Positions 39,440-48,221 are shown, counted from the stretch's first letter. The stretch is DNA of 64,000 nt from Citrifermentans bremense (GCF_014218275.1 NZ_AP023213.1:1094001-1158000), one strand, 5' to 3'. The notes: generated by a model from the letters alone, not told the origin. Made by a program: numbers and translations.

Positions 39440-40684
39440 ATGCCAAAGCGTATCGTACCTTTAACCGATCTGCAGATAAGCAGGGCGAAACCCAAAGGCA
39501 AACCGACCACCCTTTTCGATGGCGGGGGGCTCTTCGTCCTCATCAGCCCCGCCGGCGGCAAGCTGTGGCGGTTCAAATACCGGTTCGCCGGCAAGGACAA
39601 GCTACTCTCCCTGGGGAGCTACCCTGAGCTTTCCCTCGCGCAAGCGAGGACCAAGCGGACCACGCTTCGAAACTTTCTCTCCGAAGGGATCGATCCGGTC
39701 GAGGCGAGAAAGGCCGAGGAGGCGGATAAGATCGCCCAGGCCGGAAACACCTTCGAGACCGTGGCGCGGGACTGGCACGCACGGTTCCACTCCCAGTGGT
39801 CCGAAAAGCACGCCGAGCAGATATTGCGGCGCCTGGAGCAGGATGTCTTTCCCTGGATCGGGGCAAGGCCGATAGGCGAGATCAAGGCTCCCGAGATGCT
39901 GACCGTCCTGCGCCGGATCGAGGCGCGCTCGCTGGAAACCGCCTTCAGGGTCAAGATCGCCTGCGGCCAGGTCTTCCGCTACGCTGTCGCCGAGGGACGC
40001 GCCGACCGGGACCCGGTGGCCGACCTTAAAGGGGCGCTCCCTCCGGTGAAAAACAAGAACTTCGCCGCCCCGACGGACCCCAAGGAGGTGGCGCCGCTTC
40101 TGCGCGCAATAGACGATTTCAAGGGCTCCTACGTGGTGAAGTGCGCCATGCAGCTGGCCCCCTTGCTCTTCGTCCGCCCCGGGGAGTTGCGCCACGCCGA
40201 ATGGTCCGAGATCGATCTCGAGGCCGCCGAGTGGAACATCCCCGGCGCGAAGATGAAGATGGGGCACCCCCATCTGGTTCCCCTGCCGCAACAGGCGGTC
40301 GAGATCCTGAGGGGGCTGCACCAGCTGACGGGTCACGGCAAGTACGTCTTTCCCTGCACGCGCTCGACGCAGCGTTGCATGTCCGAGAATTCGGTCAACG
40401 CCGGCCTGCGCCGCCTTGGTTTCGAGAAGTCCGAGATCACCGGGCACGGGTTCAGGGCCATGGCGCGTACCATCCTGGACGAGGTGCTGCAGGTCCGTCC
40501 CGAGTTGATCGAACACCAGCTCGCCCACCAGGTGAAAGACCCGCTAGGACGCGCCTACAACAGGACCAGCCATCTCGCAGAACGGCGCAAGATGATGCAG
40601 ACCTGGGCCGACTACCTCGACGGGCTGAAAACCGGCGCGAAGGTGCTCCCCTTCAAAAAGGCAACCGAGAGCGGCGGAGCGTGA
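39440..40684 (+). CDS. int: P4-type tyrosine integrase
   Basis: A 414-residue recombinase. N-terminal DUF4102 domain (PLTDLQISRAKPKGKPTTLF, DGGGLFVLISPAGGKLWRFK), core-binding helices (about 100-190), catalytic domain with R in LLFVRPGELRHAEWSEIDL, H-x-x-R in TGHGFRAMARTIL and H in IEHQLAHQVKDPLGRAYNRTSH, where the final Y is the nucleophile. It acts on the tRNA 3' end and lies next to attL. ATG 39440 gives the standard N-terminus; the frame is open upstream through the arm sites. Confidence 0.95.
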   Translation: MPKRIVPLTDLQISRAKPKGKPTTLFDGGGLFVLISPAGGKLWRFKYRFAGKDKLLSLGSYPELSLAQARTKRTTLRNFLSEGIDPVEARKAEEADKIAQAGNTFETVARDWHARFHSQWSEKHAEQILRRLEQDVFPWIGARPIGEIKAPEMLTVLRRIEARSLETAFRVKIACGQVFRYAVAEGRADRDPVADLKGALPPVKNKNFAAPTDPKEVAPLLRAIDDFKGSYVVKCAMQLAPLLFVRPGELRHAEWSEIDLEAAEWNIPGAKMKMGHPHLVPLPQQAVEILRGLHQLTGHGKYVFPCTRSTQRCMSENSVNAGLRRLGFEKSEITGHGFRAMARTILDEVLQVRPELIEHQLAHQVKDPLGRAYNRTSHLAERRKMMQTWADYLDGLKTGAKVLPFKKATESGGA

Positions 40685-40757
40685 CGGGTTCCGAAGGTAA
40701 TACTTGCTCCCTCAGTGTCCACATCTCCGCCGCTCCTGCGCGGTGGCGAGCTTATCG

Positions 40758-41036
40758 CTACGCGTGCCGGTCGAGGAGAGCCCTGATGGAGTCGACAGGC
40801 CAGGCCGCTATCCGCTCCGAGAGCTTCACCGGTGGTGGATAGATCCCCTTCTTGATGCCGGCATACCAGCCGGCGCGACTGATGGGAAAAAGCGGGGTGA
40901 TGGCAGGCCTCGCCACTCTTGGCCCCCGGCCTGCCTTCCTGTTCGCTGCAGCCTGCTCCTCGGTTATTTCCCTTTGTCCGATGATCTGGTGGAGCCTCAC
41001 GTACCCGTCGCCGGGCAGCTCATTTCTTGAGTTCAT
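40758..41036 (-). CDS. AlpA-like excisionase/regulator
   Basis: A 92-residue protein. RLHQIIGQREI.., FPISRAGWYAGIKKGIYPPPVKLSERIAAWPVDSIRALLD is the MerR/AlpA-type helix-turn-helix pattern with the closing tryptophan motif. P4 AlpA activates the integrase gene; many relatives act as excisionases. It has a 30-residue insert (EEQAAANRKAGRGPRVARPA) between the first helix and the HTH. GAGGAGGTCGCC precedes the ATG. Encoded convergent to the integrase. Confidence 0.88.
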   Translation of the reverse strand: MNSRNELPGDGYVRLHQIIGQREITEEQAAANRKAGRGPRVARPAITPLFPISRAGWYAGIKKGIYPPPVKLSERIAAWPVDSIRALLDRHA

Positions 41037-41231
41037 GGCGACCTCCTCTGTTTCCCTCTCGTTAGGCGGGAGGCAGCGGCTGCTTCCGGTGCCAGGTGGA
41101 CAGTAGCTTAGAGTGTGCCAATCTTAAAGCTCTGTTATCATTGCACCGGCCAATCCCTCTGCCTTTCATGTGGCCTGGGACAGTACACGCCGCTGTTCAA
41201 GGCAGGTACACCGCAGCATGAGAACAATTTC

Positions 41232-41260
41232 TTGCACAATTCGCGAATCGCGAATAGAAT
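41232..41260 (+). promoter_or_regulatory. promoter with operator palindrome for antitoxin-like gene
   Basis: TTGCAC, 17-bp spacer, TAGAAT. The palindrome TTCGCGAATCGCGAA (41240-41254) fills the spacer exactly, so a bound repressor would block RNA polymerase. The -10 ends 8 bp before the ATG at 41268, so the mRNA would be leaderless or nearly so. Confidence 0.72.
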
Positions 41261-41267
41261 ATACGGC

Positions 41268-41780
41268 ATGAACCTCAAACCTCAAGACATCTTCATCCTT
41301 CTTAAGCTCGTTGTCCTGGACGAGCGCCCCTGGTCCTTCAGTTCCGTCGCCACCGAACTGGCCATGAGCCCGTCCGAGGTGCACGGCGGCATCCAGCGCG
41401 CCGCAGCCGCGAGGCTTTACGACCCGCACAGAAAGGTCCCCATCCTGAGGTCCTTGCTGGAGTTCCTGATCCATGGCGTAAAATATGCCTTTCCTGCTAA
41501 GAGCGGCGCGCCCACTCGCGGGGTGCCGACCGGGTACGCAGCCCCGCCCCTCAACCGCCTGATCGCCCAATCGGACGATCCGCCGCCTGTCTGGCCCTGC
41601 CCGGAGGGGGGCGTCAGGGGGTACGAATTCACTCCCTTGTACCGTTCCGTCCCCCAGGCCGCCATTATAGACGACGCCCTATACCAACTGCTCGCCCTGG
41701 TGGACGCGGTCCGCGACGGCAAGGCTCGGGAACGCGAACTCGCCGTGCAGGAACTGACCAGGAGGCTGACTCCACAATGA
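41268..41780 (+). CDS. HTH protein, likely antitoxin/autorepressor of nucleotidyltransferase pair
   Basis: A 170-residue protein. Residues 1-60 form a winged-helix-like DNA-binding part (FSSVATELAMSPSEVHGGIQRA); the rest (FLIHGVKYAFPAKSGAPTRG, then YAAPPLNRLI) is a separate conserved-looking domain of unknown role. ATG 41268 is chosen: no ribosome site, but a good promoter ends 8 bp before it. Its stop overlaps the ATG of the nucleotidyltransferase (ATGA). By position and design it resembles AbiEi-type antitoxin partners, though the sequence is not AbiEi. Confidence 0.72.
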   Translation: MNLKPQDIFILLKLVVLDERPWSFSSVATELAMSPSEVHGGIQRAAAARLYDPHRKVPILRSLLEFLIHGVKYAFPAKSGAPTRGVPTGYAAPPLNRLIAQSDDPPPVWPCPEGGVRGYEFTPLYRSVPQAAIIDDALYQLLALVDAVRDGKARERELAVQELTRRLTPQ

Positions 41781-42478
41781 AAAGAACCGTCGAAACCAAC
41801 CTCGCCATGATCCGCCGGGTCGCCTTTCGCCTGGGCCAAATCCGGGAACGGGTGGTGTTCCTGGGCGGCGCCGCCACGGCACTGCTCATCACCGACAGCG
41901 CCGCCCCAGACGTGCGCATAACCATGGACGTCGACGTGATCGTCGAGATCGCCACCAGAGGAGATTACTACCGCTTGTCGGAGGACCTTCGCAGCGCCGG
42001 TTTCGCAGAGGATATCCAGGAGGGGGCGCCGCTTTGCCGGTGGCAGGTGGAGGGGATCGCCCTCGATGTCATGCCCACCAACGAGGAGATCCTGGGCTTC
42101 AGCAACCAGTGGTACCCCGACGCCCTGGTGCACGCAACCACGGAAAGCATAGGCGATGACATGACCATCCGGGTGGTCACCGCCCCTTATTTTCTCGCCA
42201 CAAAGATCGAGGCTTTCCGCAACCGGGGGAGGTGGGACTTCTACGCGAGCCACGACATGGAGGACATCGTCACCCTCCTGGACGGGAGGCCGGAAATCGT
42301 GGAAGAAGTAGCCTCCGCCCCTGAGGATGTAAAGGAATTCCTGGCGGGAGAGTTCGCAAGGTTCCTGAGTCACCGCTCCTTTCTCGACGCCCTTCCCGGC
42401 CACCTGCTGCCCGATATGGCCAGCCAGCGGAGAGTCCCGATCCTACTGGAAAGGATCAACGCTATAGCCCGGTTGTGA
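41777..42478 (+). CDS. nucleotidyltransferase-fold protein, AbiEii-like toxin candidate
   Basis: A 233-residue protein with the minimal nucleotidyltransferase signature: FLGGAATALL (about 32-41) and the acidic pair in ITMDVDVIVEI (D-x-D, about 55-57), then a third acidic candidate in GIALDVMPTN. ATKIEAFRNRGRWDFYASHDMEDIVTLL matches the later helix of AbiEii/DUF6036 families, which often act as toxins by adding nucleotides to tRNA or other targets. It is translationally coupled to the HTH gene. Toxicity is inferred only. Confidence 0.75.
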   Translation: MKRTVETNLAMIRRVAFRLGQIRERVVFLGGAATALLITDSAAPDVRITMDVDVIVEIATRGDYYRLSEDLRSAGFAEDIQEGAPLCRWQVEGIALDVMPTNEEILGFSNQWYPDALVHATTESIGDDMTIRVVTAPYFLATKIEAFRNRGRWDFYASHDMEDIVTLLDGRPEIVEEVASAPEDVKEFLAGEFARFLSHRSFLDALPGHLLPDMASQRRVPILLERINAIARL

Positions 42479-42720
42479 GGGGTAGCCCTGCTCTCTGAGC
42501 AAGAAAAGGTGCCGGCGCATCCGGAACTTTCCGCATCTGCTCCAAGGTCCCGAAGCAGAACCGAAAGGGCGAAATGAGGGGAGGGGGGCGGGGGACTCCC
42601 CGCGAAAAGCAGGGCCGGTTCGAAGGGGGACGGAGCAGCCGTACCTCGCAGAACGGGCTGGGGCCGCATGAAGCTGCCGGCGTTTCCCCGCCGGCTGCTT
42701 CGGTCCTAAAGATCGCCTCG

Positions 42721-43107
42721 CTACCGGTTTCGCGAGAGCCAGGAAGTCCAACCTGCAGACGAGCTTTCCCGCTTTGACAGAGTCTCCCTGAGCCCGGCCA
42801 CATGCTCGGACAGGCCCCTGAGCACCACCCCGATTTCCTCCAGGCGGATCTCCACCTTCGACTCCGAAACCGGCTCGCCGGGATCATCATTTACCGCCTT
42901 TTCGGACAGCTTTTCCACCGCTGCAGAAAGCATGGCGACCTTCTCGGCGAGCCCTGAAACTTGGCCGAAGGTGGCAGGTGTCCCGGAGAGCTGCCGGGGG
43001 AAAAGCCGGTCCCGGATCAGCTCGGAAACGCTCACTCCTGCCTCCTCGGCCTGGCGCCGCAAAAGCTCCTTTTCTTCCTCTGAAAGTCGCAGCGAAATCC
43101 TGTCCAT
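42721..43107 (-). CDS. MobC-like ribbon-helix-helix accessory protein
   Basis: A 128-residue protein. MDRISLRLSEEEKELLRRQAEEAGVSVSELIRDRLF in pieces shows an RHH fold (strand ISLRLS, helix, helix SVSELIRDRLF), as in plasmid MobC and relaxosome proteins. The C-terminal two thirds is coiled-coil-like (VSGLAEKVAMLSAAVEKLSE). ATG 43107 is chosen since the frame upstream codes for a low-complexity basic stretch. It follows the relaxase on the same strand with 304 bp between. Confidence 0.72.
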   Translation of the reverse strand: MDRISLRLSEEEKELLRRQAEEAGVSVSELIRDRLFPRQLSGTPATFGQVSGLAEKVAMLSAAVEKLSEKAVNDDPGEPVSESKVEIRLEEIGVVLRGLSEHVAGLRETLSKRESSSAGWTSWLSRNR

Positions 43108-43411
43108 AGGCCGTCCGCCAGCCCCCTTATTTTTGTCCGGCGCCCGTGCGACATTTCGGCCCCGGCCGGTCCAGTTGTCATTCCGAAGGCTTAGGCCTCT
43201 TTTACGGCGCCTCTGGGGGCGAGCGTGATACCGCGCGCCACCGCGCAACAGGCTGGAAAGACGAGGCTTGCCGATGTCGGACATTTTAGCCCCCGATAGC
43301 GGGGCTGCATGAGGTGTGAAAGAAAAAACGTCTGACGAGCGAAGCGAGGCCCGCCTTGTGGTTTTCAACATCCGCGAAGGGCGCGCGCTACGCCTCTTCG
43401 ACGCCAAGAAC
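43108..43411. other. non-coding gap between relaxase and MobC-like gene; possible oriT
   Basis: 304 bp with no convincing gene. It holds a hairpin AGCCCC-CGATAGC-GGGGCT (43288-43306) and runs such as GTGTGAAAGAAAAAACG (43315-43331). A nic site cannot be named, but position between the two mobilization genes suits an origin of transfer. Confidence 0.35.
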
Positions 43412-46400
43412 TCACTTCTCGAACCCGCGGTCGAACCCCCTGGGGAGGGTAAGCTCCAGCTCGCGTTCCGGACCCTTGGGAACCGGCGTTACTACCCGTG
43501 CCGGTCCCGGTATCTGGAGGGGCTTTGACATTGAGGCGAAATCCTTCTCCGCCTGACTTCGCACGTGAGCCGCCTTCGGGCCGCGCACGATTTGCTCCAG
43601 CTCCCCGATCTTGTCCCCCAGCTGCCGAACCGTTTCCTGAACCGGGCGCCCCTTTTCCGTAAGCTTCTCCCGGTAGCTCTCCCCGGCGAGGGTGGTGGTC
43701 TTCTCGTCCACCGTTTCCACCGAGCGTGTGAGTCCCTCGACCGAGTTGGTGAAGACGCGGGTGCCGAACTGGGCGCGGGTCAGGGAGACGTTGAGCGCGT
43801 TGAAGCTCGCTTTGCCGTACTGCTCCGGAGAGGGGAGCTCGGCCCCGGAGGGGAGGGTCTCCTCCCGTCTAGGGTGGACCGGCGCGTACAGGATCGAGTG
43901 CTCCACGGTGCTCCCCTGGCTCTTGTGCACGGTGACCGCGTAGGCATGGTCCAGGTGCCGGTAGCGGGCGAGGTCGAGCTCCACCTTCCGGTCCCCCAGG
44001 TCGACGAGGGCGCGACCCCTTTCATCCAGTTCCCCGATCACCCCCATGGCCCCGTTCTGCAGGTCGAGCTTCGCATCGTTCTTCAAGAGCACGACGCGGT
44101 CTCCCACGGCGAAATTGCGCTCCTCTTCCCGGTACAGCATGGTCTTCCCCGCCATCTCGGCGGCGGAGAACTGTTTGGTCACGGTGCGGGAGAGATCCCG
44201 CCCGCCGCGCTTTTTGGTGTGGAAGGAGTAGGTCACCTGGACCAGGTTCCGCTCCCGGTCGATGCCGGTCACCTTAGCCTCGGTGTTCAGCCGCGCTCCC
44301 CAACGCTCCATCTGCCCGTCCGCGCGCCTCGTCCCGGTAAAGAGCACCGAGTCGCCTATCTGGTACCCTTCCACCGTAACCCCCTGGCGCACCGGGGCGA
44401 GCACAGGGAAGGAGTTTCCCTCGGCGATCTCGCCGGAGAGGACACGCGCCTGCCGGATCTCCAGGTTTAGCTCCCTGCGCGCCGCGTTGGTGGTGGTGAG
44501 AAGGAGCACCTGCCGAGACTCCCCCGCCGCCTCCCGCTCGGGAAGCTGCGAGGGCTTGCGGCTTTCTTCCAGGTAATGCTTAACCACCGCATCTCGCAGC
44601 GCCCCAGGCTCGGGCAACTCGACCAGCTCGCGCCTTTTTTCCAGAAGACCTAGCGCCTCGCGCGCGTTCTGGGCCAAGAGGCGGTCCTCCCGGTTCAAGC
44701 CGCGCGCGATCTGCAACAGCCCCGGGTCCCTCTGCCTTAAAATCTCGGTCAGGTGAGCGTAGTCGATCTCCCCCCTCTCCCCCAGCTCCCTCAAGGGGGC
44801 GAGCAGGTTCCCCGCCTGGATCCCCTGCATCTGCTTCGCGTCCCCCAGAAGGTGCAGCTTCACCCAGGCGCCACTTTTCTGCAGTTCCTCCACCACGTCG
44901 AGGAGCCGCGCCGTCTGCCTCGCCCCCAGAAAGCCCGCCTCGTCCACACGAATCACCACCTGCGTCCCAGGCTCAGTGGGGATGAAAATCTTCTCACCCC
45001 TTACCGTTACCATGGGCGGCTCCCCGTTTTGCCTCTGTAGGTCAAATTTGGAAGCCGGATTGGCGTTTTCGAAACTGTGGATGGTGCAGGCGGGTCTGCC
45101 GGTGGCAAGCGATAATTCTCGGGCGGCCTTGCCGGTGTAGGCTAAGTTGATGGAGAGGTGCTCCTGACAGAAGTGGCGCAGCACCTCTTCGTTGTAACGC
45201 TCCACGAGTTCCAAGGTCGAGGTCTTCGCGGTGCCCGGATCGCCGAGTGAAAAGGTCATCCCATGCTTCCCGGTCAACTCGTTGTAGAGCTCGGCTGTCT
45301 GCCCGGCCGTGAACGTCCGGCCCTCCTCTTCTGCAACCCGCTCAAGGAACCAGTTGAGGTCTGGGGGGGAGGTGCTGCTCTGGAAAGAGGGGAGGGCCCT
45401 GATCCGTTCCAGGTTCCTGGCCTCGAGCTCCATCATCTCCTTGGTGCTGTAGAACTCCCGGCCAAACGCGTCGCGGCCGACCTTGAACACGCCTTCGGTC
45501 CCGCCGTCGATGGCGGCATCCAGCTCCGCTAGCGCATGCTCCCCACCCGAGATGCGCACCGCCTGGTCCAGAAGCTTGGCCCGGTCGACCACCGCCTCCC
45601 GCTCGGTCAGGTCCCGGACCGCCAATGCCACGGCCCTCGAGGCATCAGACACCTCCCGCTGCACAGCGGTTCCGTGCTCCTGCTCCAGGTCGAGCCGTAC
45701 GCCGTCCATCGAGGCGCCGCAGACCTCGAAGCCCTGCCTGAAGTACCGGGCCAGCTCCTCCTTCGTGATGGCGCGCTTCGGGTCGCGGGTCTCCAGCGCC
45801 GCCATCTCGTAAAGCCGGGCATGGGGCACCCCGGCAAAGAGCCCCTCTGCCTGCCACTCTTCCACCTGCCTGTCGATCTGCTTGCGCCTGGTAGAGAAGT
45901 GGTCTATTAGCGCGGGATCTACCCCCTTCAGCTCGATGTACATTTCGGAGCGGTCCTTCACCGTCACCTGGAACCCCCGGTCCGCGAGCTCGCGGGAGAG
46001 CGCCTGCCGGTACAGGCGGCCGAGCAACTTCTGGTTCTTGAAAAAGAGGTCGGTCGTATTGGCCCTGAAGCTTCCGTCCGGTGTCCTCACCGCGTTCACC
46101 AGGAAGACGTGCGAGTGCAGCTGCGGGTCTACGCTCCTTGACGTGGCGTGGTCGAACTTGGCCGCCACCAGCTCGCCGCTTGCCGCCCTCCCGGCGTGCC
46201 GGTAGTGGCAGTAGTGCTGCTCGATATGATCGAGCACCGAGAGCACCGCCGCGTCATGGGCCTCCTTCACCCCCTGCACCCCAGCCACGTAGGCGATGGA
46301 TACCGACTTGGGGGCGGAGAAGGTGGCGTCGTTCCCCGCCCGCCGCACTTCGATGAGCTCAGAGGTCTTCGGGTCCCTCCCGTGCCCAGAAACGACCAAA

Positions 46401-46600
46401 GTCCCCCCGCCCGGCGACTCGCCCCGGCAAACGGCCCGGAAATCCTCGGGTGAGACCGGCCCCGTTAGCCCCAGCGCCTCGGCTCCCTTGCCGCACCAAA
46501 GGCTCGCTCCGGGTTCTTCGGCTCCCCCCAGGTAGTAGTCCTCCCTGGAGAAGTACCCTCCCGCGTGCCCTGCTGTCATCCCTCTGGATAGGGTCATCAT
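43412..46600 (-). CDS. MobF-family relaxase/helicase
   Basis: A 1062-residue relaxase of the TrwC/TraI type. N-terminal tyrosines Y16, Y22, Y23 (GGYFSREDYY) are candidates for the nicking residue; the metal-binding histidines are in FDHATSRSVDPQLHSHVFLV. The helicase part has a Walker A-like GDPGTAKTST (about 445), DEAGFLGARQ (motif II) and HAYAVTVHKSQGSTVEHSI (motif VI) near the C-terminus. The MobF family processes oriT and unwinds the transferred strand. A coupling protein and secretion genes are absent, hence a mobilizable element. Confidence 0.94.
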   Translation of the reverse strand: MMTLSRGMTAGHAGGYFSREDYYLGGAEEPGASLWCGKGAEALGLTGPVSPEDFRAVCRGESPGGGTLVVSGHGRDPKTSELIEVRRAGNDATFSAPKSVSIAYVAGVQGVKEAHDAAVLSVLDHIEQHYCHYRHAGRAASGELVAAKFDHATSRSVDPQLHSHVFLVNAVRTPDGSFRANTTDLFFKNQKLLGRLYRQALSRELADRGFQVTVKDRSEMYIELKGVDPALIDHFSTRRKQIDRQVEEWQAEGLFAGVPHARLYEMAALETRDPKRAITKEELARYFRQGFEVCGASMDGVRLDLEQEHGTAVQREVSDASRAVALAVRDLTEREAVVDRAKLLDQAVRISGGEHALAELDAAIDGGTEGVFKVGRDAFGREFYSTKEMMELEARNLERIRALPSFQSSTSPPDLNWFLERVAEEEGRTFTAGQTAELYNELTGKHGMTFSLGDPGTAKTSTLELVERYNEEVLRHFCQEHLSINLAYTGKAARELSLATGRPACTIHSFENANPASKFDLQRQNGEPPMVTVRGEKIFIPTEPGTQVVIRVDEAGFLGARQTARLLDVVEELQKSGAWVKLHLLGDAKQMQGIQAGNLLAPLRELGERGEIDYAHLTEILRQRDPGLLQIARGLNREDRLLAQNAREALGLLEKRRELVELPEPGALRDAVVKHYLEESRKPSQLPEREAAGESRQVLLLTTTNAARRELNLEIRQARVLSGEIAEGNSFPVLAPVRQGVTVEGYQIGDSVLFTGTRRADGQMERWGARLNTEAKVTGIDRERNLVQVTYSFHTKKRGGRDLSRTVTKQFSAAEMAGKTMLYREEERNFAVGDRVVLLKNDAKLDLQNGAMGVIGELDERGRALVDLGDRKVELDLARYRHLDHAYAVTVHKSQGSTVEHSILYAPVHPRREETLPSGAELPSPEQYGKASFNALNVSLTRAQFGTRVFTNSVEGLTRSVETVDEKTTTLAGESYREKLTEKGRPVQETVRQLGDKIGELEQIVRGPKAAHVRSQAEKDFASMSKPLQIPGPARVVTPVPKGPERELELTLPRGFDRGFEK

Positions 46601-46737
46601 GGCCTTGCTCCCGTGGCGGCTTTATCATTCTGCGGTTTAAAAACGAGTGGGCTCTTCGGTTCCTTGACCTCGGCATACCGTTGGACAAGCTGCTCTGGTA
46701 GACGAACTACGGCTTTTCCTCGCTTCCAGCCCTTCAC
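46597..46737 (-). CDS. 46-residue protein translationally coupled to relaxase
   Basis: A short frame from GTG 46737 whose stop overlaps the relaxase start (ATGATG with TGA inside). It begins MKGWKRGKAVVRLPEQLVQR, which resembles the strand and first helix of small RHH-like proteins, and ends in a polar tail. The coupling and lysine/arginine content suggest a DNA-binding accessory, but there is no clear ribosome site. It is too short to assign to a family. Confidence 0.5.
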   Translation of the reverse strand: MKGWKRGKAVVRLPEQLVQRYAEVKEPKSPLVFKPQNDKAATGARP

Positions 46738-46754
46738 AGACTATTGCAAGATGC

Positions 46755-46777
46755 TAATATTTCAACGAGAAATATTA
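46755..46777. repeat. 9-bp inverted repeat in divergent promoter region
   Basis: TAATATTTC, 5 bp, GAAATATTA, between the divergent relaxase-side and plus-strand genes. Likely an operator or promoter element. Confidence 0.6.
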
Positions 46778-46858
46778 CATTGATTGGGACTAACCATGCG
46801 TGTTAAGGTGCGGGGCGACCGTTCGAGCAGCCCCATAGGAGGGTTCTTGCTCAAGAAC

Positions 46859-47197
46859 ATGAAGACGCAGACCCATCTGAAACCGGGGCAGAAGGGGACC
46901 AAACGGCTGGTAGCGGAATACGGTCAGTCGCTGGTGTGTGTGCGTTACCGGTACGATAAGGTCCGACGGGTCAGGCTGAAGACCGTCGAGATCATCGTGG
47001 AGGAGAAGGCCTGGCCCTTTCCCCCTGAGCATGGGGATGGGGACATGATTGCTTTGCGTGTGGGATACGCGGAAAAGGCTCTCCGCGCCAAACTGAAAGC
47101 CGTAGGAGGCAGGTGGGACCCGGTTGAGAAGGTCTGGCGTGTTCCGTTTTGTTCCGTCCAGGGGACGGAGTTGGAAGCGAGGATCCTGAAGGAGTAG
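46859..47197 (+). CDS. conserved-type hypothetical protein of mobile element
   Basis: A 112-residue protein starting MKTQTHLKPGQKGTKRLV. LVCVRYRYDKVRRVRLKTVEIIVEE and VGYAEKALRAKLKAVGGRWDP look like two related strand-helix segments; I have the impression that short proteins of this kind are common beside mobile genes in Geobacter relatives, but function is unknown. Start is uncertain: ATG 46859, or TTG 46847 just after AGGAGGG. It is the last gene with host-like GC before the AT-rich part. Confidence 0.6.
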   Translation: MKTQTHLKPGQKGTKRLVAEYGQSLVCVRYRYDKVRRVRLKTVEIIVEEKAWPFPPEHGDGDMIALRVGYAEKALRAKLKAVGGRWDPVEKVWRVPFCSVQGTELEARILKE

Positions 47198-47248
47198 TAG
47201 CCTCTTCAATGAGAAGATGTAGAGAATGTTTCTAACACAAAAGTTGCT

Positions 47249-47322
47249 TATATAGGGAACCAATACTTGTTACCTATATAGGTAGCAAGTACCTTATATA
47301 GGTAACCGGTAACCTATATAGG
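47249..47322. repeat. four TATATAGG repeats at 20-bp spacing
   Basis: TATATAGG starts at 47249, 47275, 47295 and 47315. The last three are spaced exactly 20 bp, and two sit in the palindrome GTTACCTATATAGGTA. They lie just before the DUF2971 gene, so an operator array is likely; iterons are an alternative. Confidence 0.8.
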
Positions 47323-47367
47323 TAACTTTTCTAACCGGTCAATAACAATGTTATGCGGGAGGGAAAG

Positions 47368-48171
47368 ATGGCAATACCTGACTACGTTTACAAGTATGAA
47401 AGCGTGAATACATATAGTCTTAAAAATTTGAAAGCCCAAGCGATTTATATGGCTTCGCCGCTCTCGTTCAATGATCCTTTTGACTGTGCGCTACATACTG
47501 TGATGAAAGAGATATCAGATGGGGACTTGGAGAGGTTGGTTTCATTCTACGTCGAACAGGAAGATGTGCCGGACCCGGTGAAGAAACAGTTTCTTTCAGC
47601 GAGTAAAGATGGGCTGAAGGCGATGTTGTCTAAAGCAAGCAAATCAGCGATAGACCACACCGTGCAGCAGTTTCTAGACCTTCGCGGCGTATCATGTTTC
47701 TCCGAAAAAAAAGATGATTTACTGATGTGGGCGCATTACGGTGGATGCTATCGCGGCTTCTGTCTAGAGTTTAGGACGGGCTTCGAGATGTTCAACAAGT
47801 TGATGCAAGTCAACTACAGTCCAGAACTTCCACGCCTGGATGTTGCGGCATGTTTGATTGAGAAAGACTTTGATCATATGGCAAAATTATATTGCACAAA
47901 GTCCATAAACTGGCAGTACGAACAAGAGTGGCGACTCATTCACCAAAAAGCTGGAACTTCTTACATATACCCTCCGGAGGCTCTGAAAGGTATTTATTTT
48001 GGACCTAACATCGAAGATGAAATGATGGAAATACTATGTCTCATAATCCAGGGCCAGAATCCCCAAGTCGAGTTCTGGCGAGGCCATCTCAGTAAGTCGG
48101 AATTTAAAGTGGAATTCGCAAAGGTGGACTATACCCCCCATGTAAAAGCGAAAGAGATGGGGTTGGTATAA
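47368..48171 (+). CDS. DUF2971 protein (defence-associated family)
   Basis: A 267-residue protein with the DUF2971 pattern: YKYESVNTYSLKNLKAQAIY, ASPLSFNDPFDC (about 30-41), the central CFSEKKDDLLMWAHYGGCYRGFC and YCTKSINWQYEQEWRLI. Members are common in bacterial defence islands, with unknown activity. ATG 47368 is preferred since GGGAGGGAAAG is directly upstream. GC is well below the chromosome. Its stop codon overlaps the first attC-like site. Confidence 0.85.
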   Translation: MAIPDYVYKYESVNTYSLKNLKAQAIYMASPLSFNDPFDCALHTVMKEISDGDLERLVSFYVEQEDVPDPVKKQFLSASKDGLKAMLSKASKSAIDHTVQQFLDLRGVSCFSEKKDDLLMWAHYGGCYRGFCLEFRTGFEMFNKLMQVNYSPELPRLDVAACLIEKDFDHMAKLYCTKSINWQYEQEWRLIHQKAGTSYIYPPEALKGIYFGPNIEDEMMEILCLIIQGQNPQVEFWRGHLSKSEFKVEFAKVDYTPHVKAKEMGLV

Positions 48172-48221
48172 CCAGAAAGATGCACCTGACCAAAAAACAT
48201 CAGGTGATCTTCCAGTCGTTG
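48169..48221 (+). other. attC-like palindrome, site A
   Basis: AAC (48170-48172) and GTT (48218-48220) close the structure. Inside, after 4- and 6-base unpaired spacers, AAGAT-(G)-CACCTGA (48177-48189) pairs with TCAGGTG-ATCTT (48200-48211): 12 bp with one bulged G at 48182 and a 10-base loop. This is the R-box / spacer / L-box / extrahelical base / terminal loop layout of integron attC sites. Confidence 0.6.

Noticed and set aside
41057..41067. GTTAGGC, a canonical attC R' box, near the AlpA-like gene
   Set aside because: No matching AAC box or palindrome lies within 130 bp upstream; it falls in the leader of the AlpA-like gene and is probably chance.
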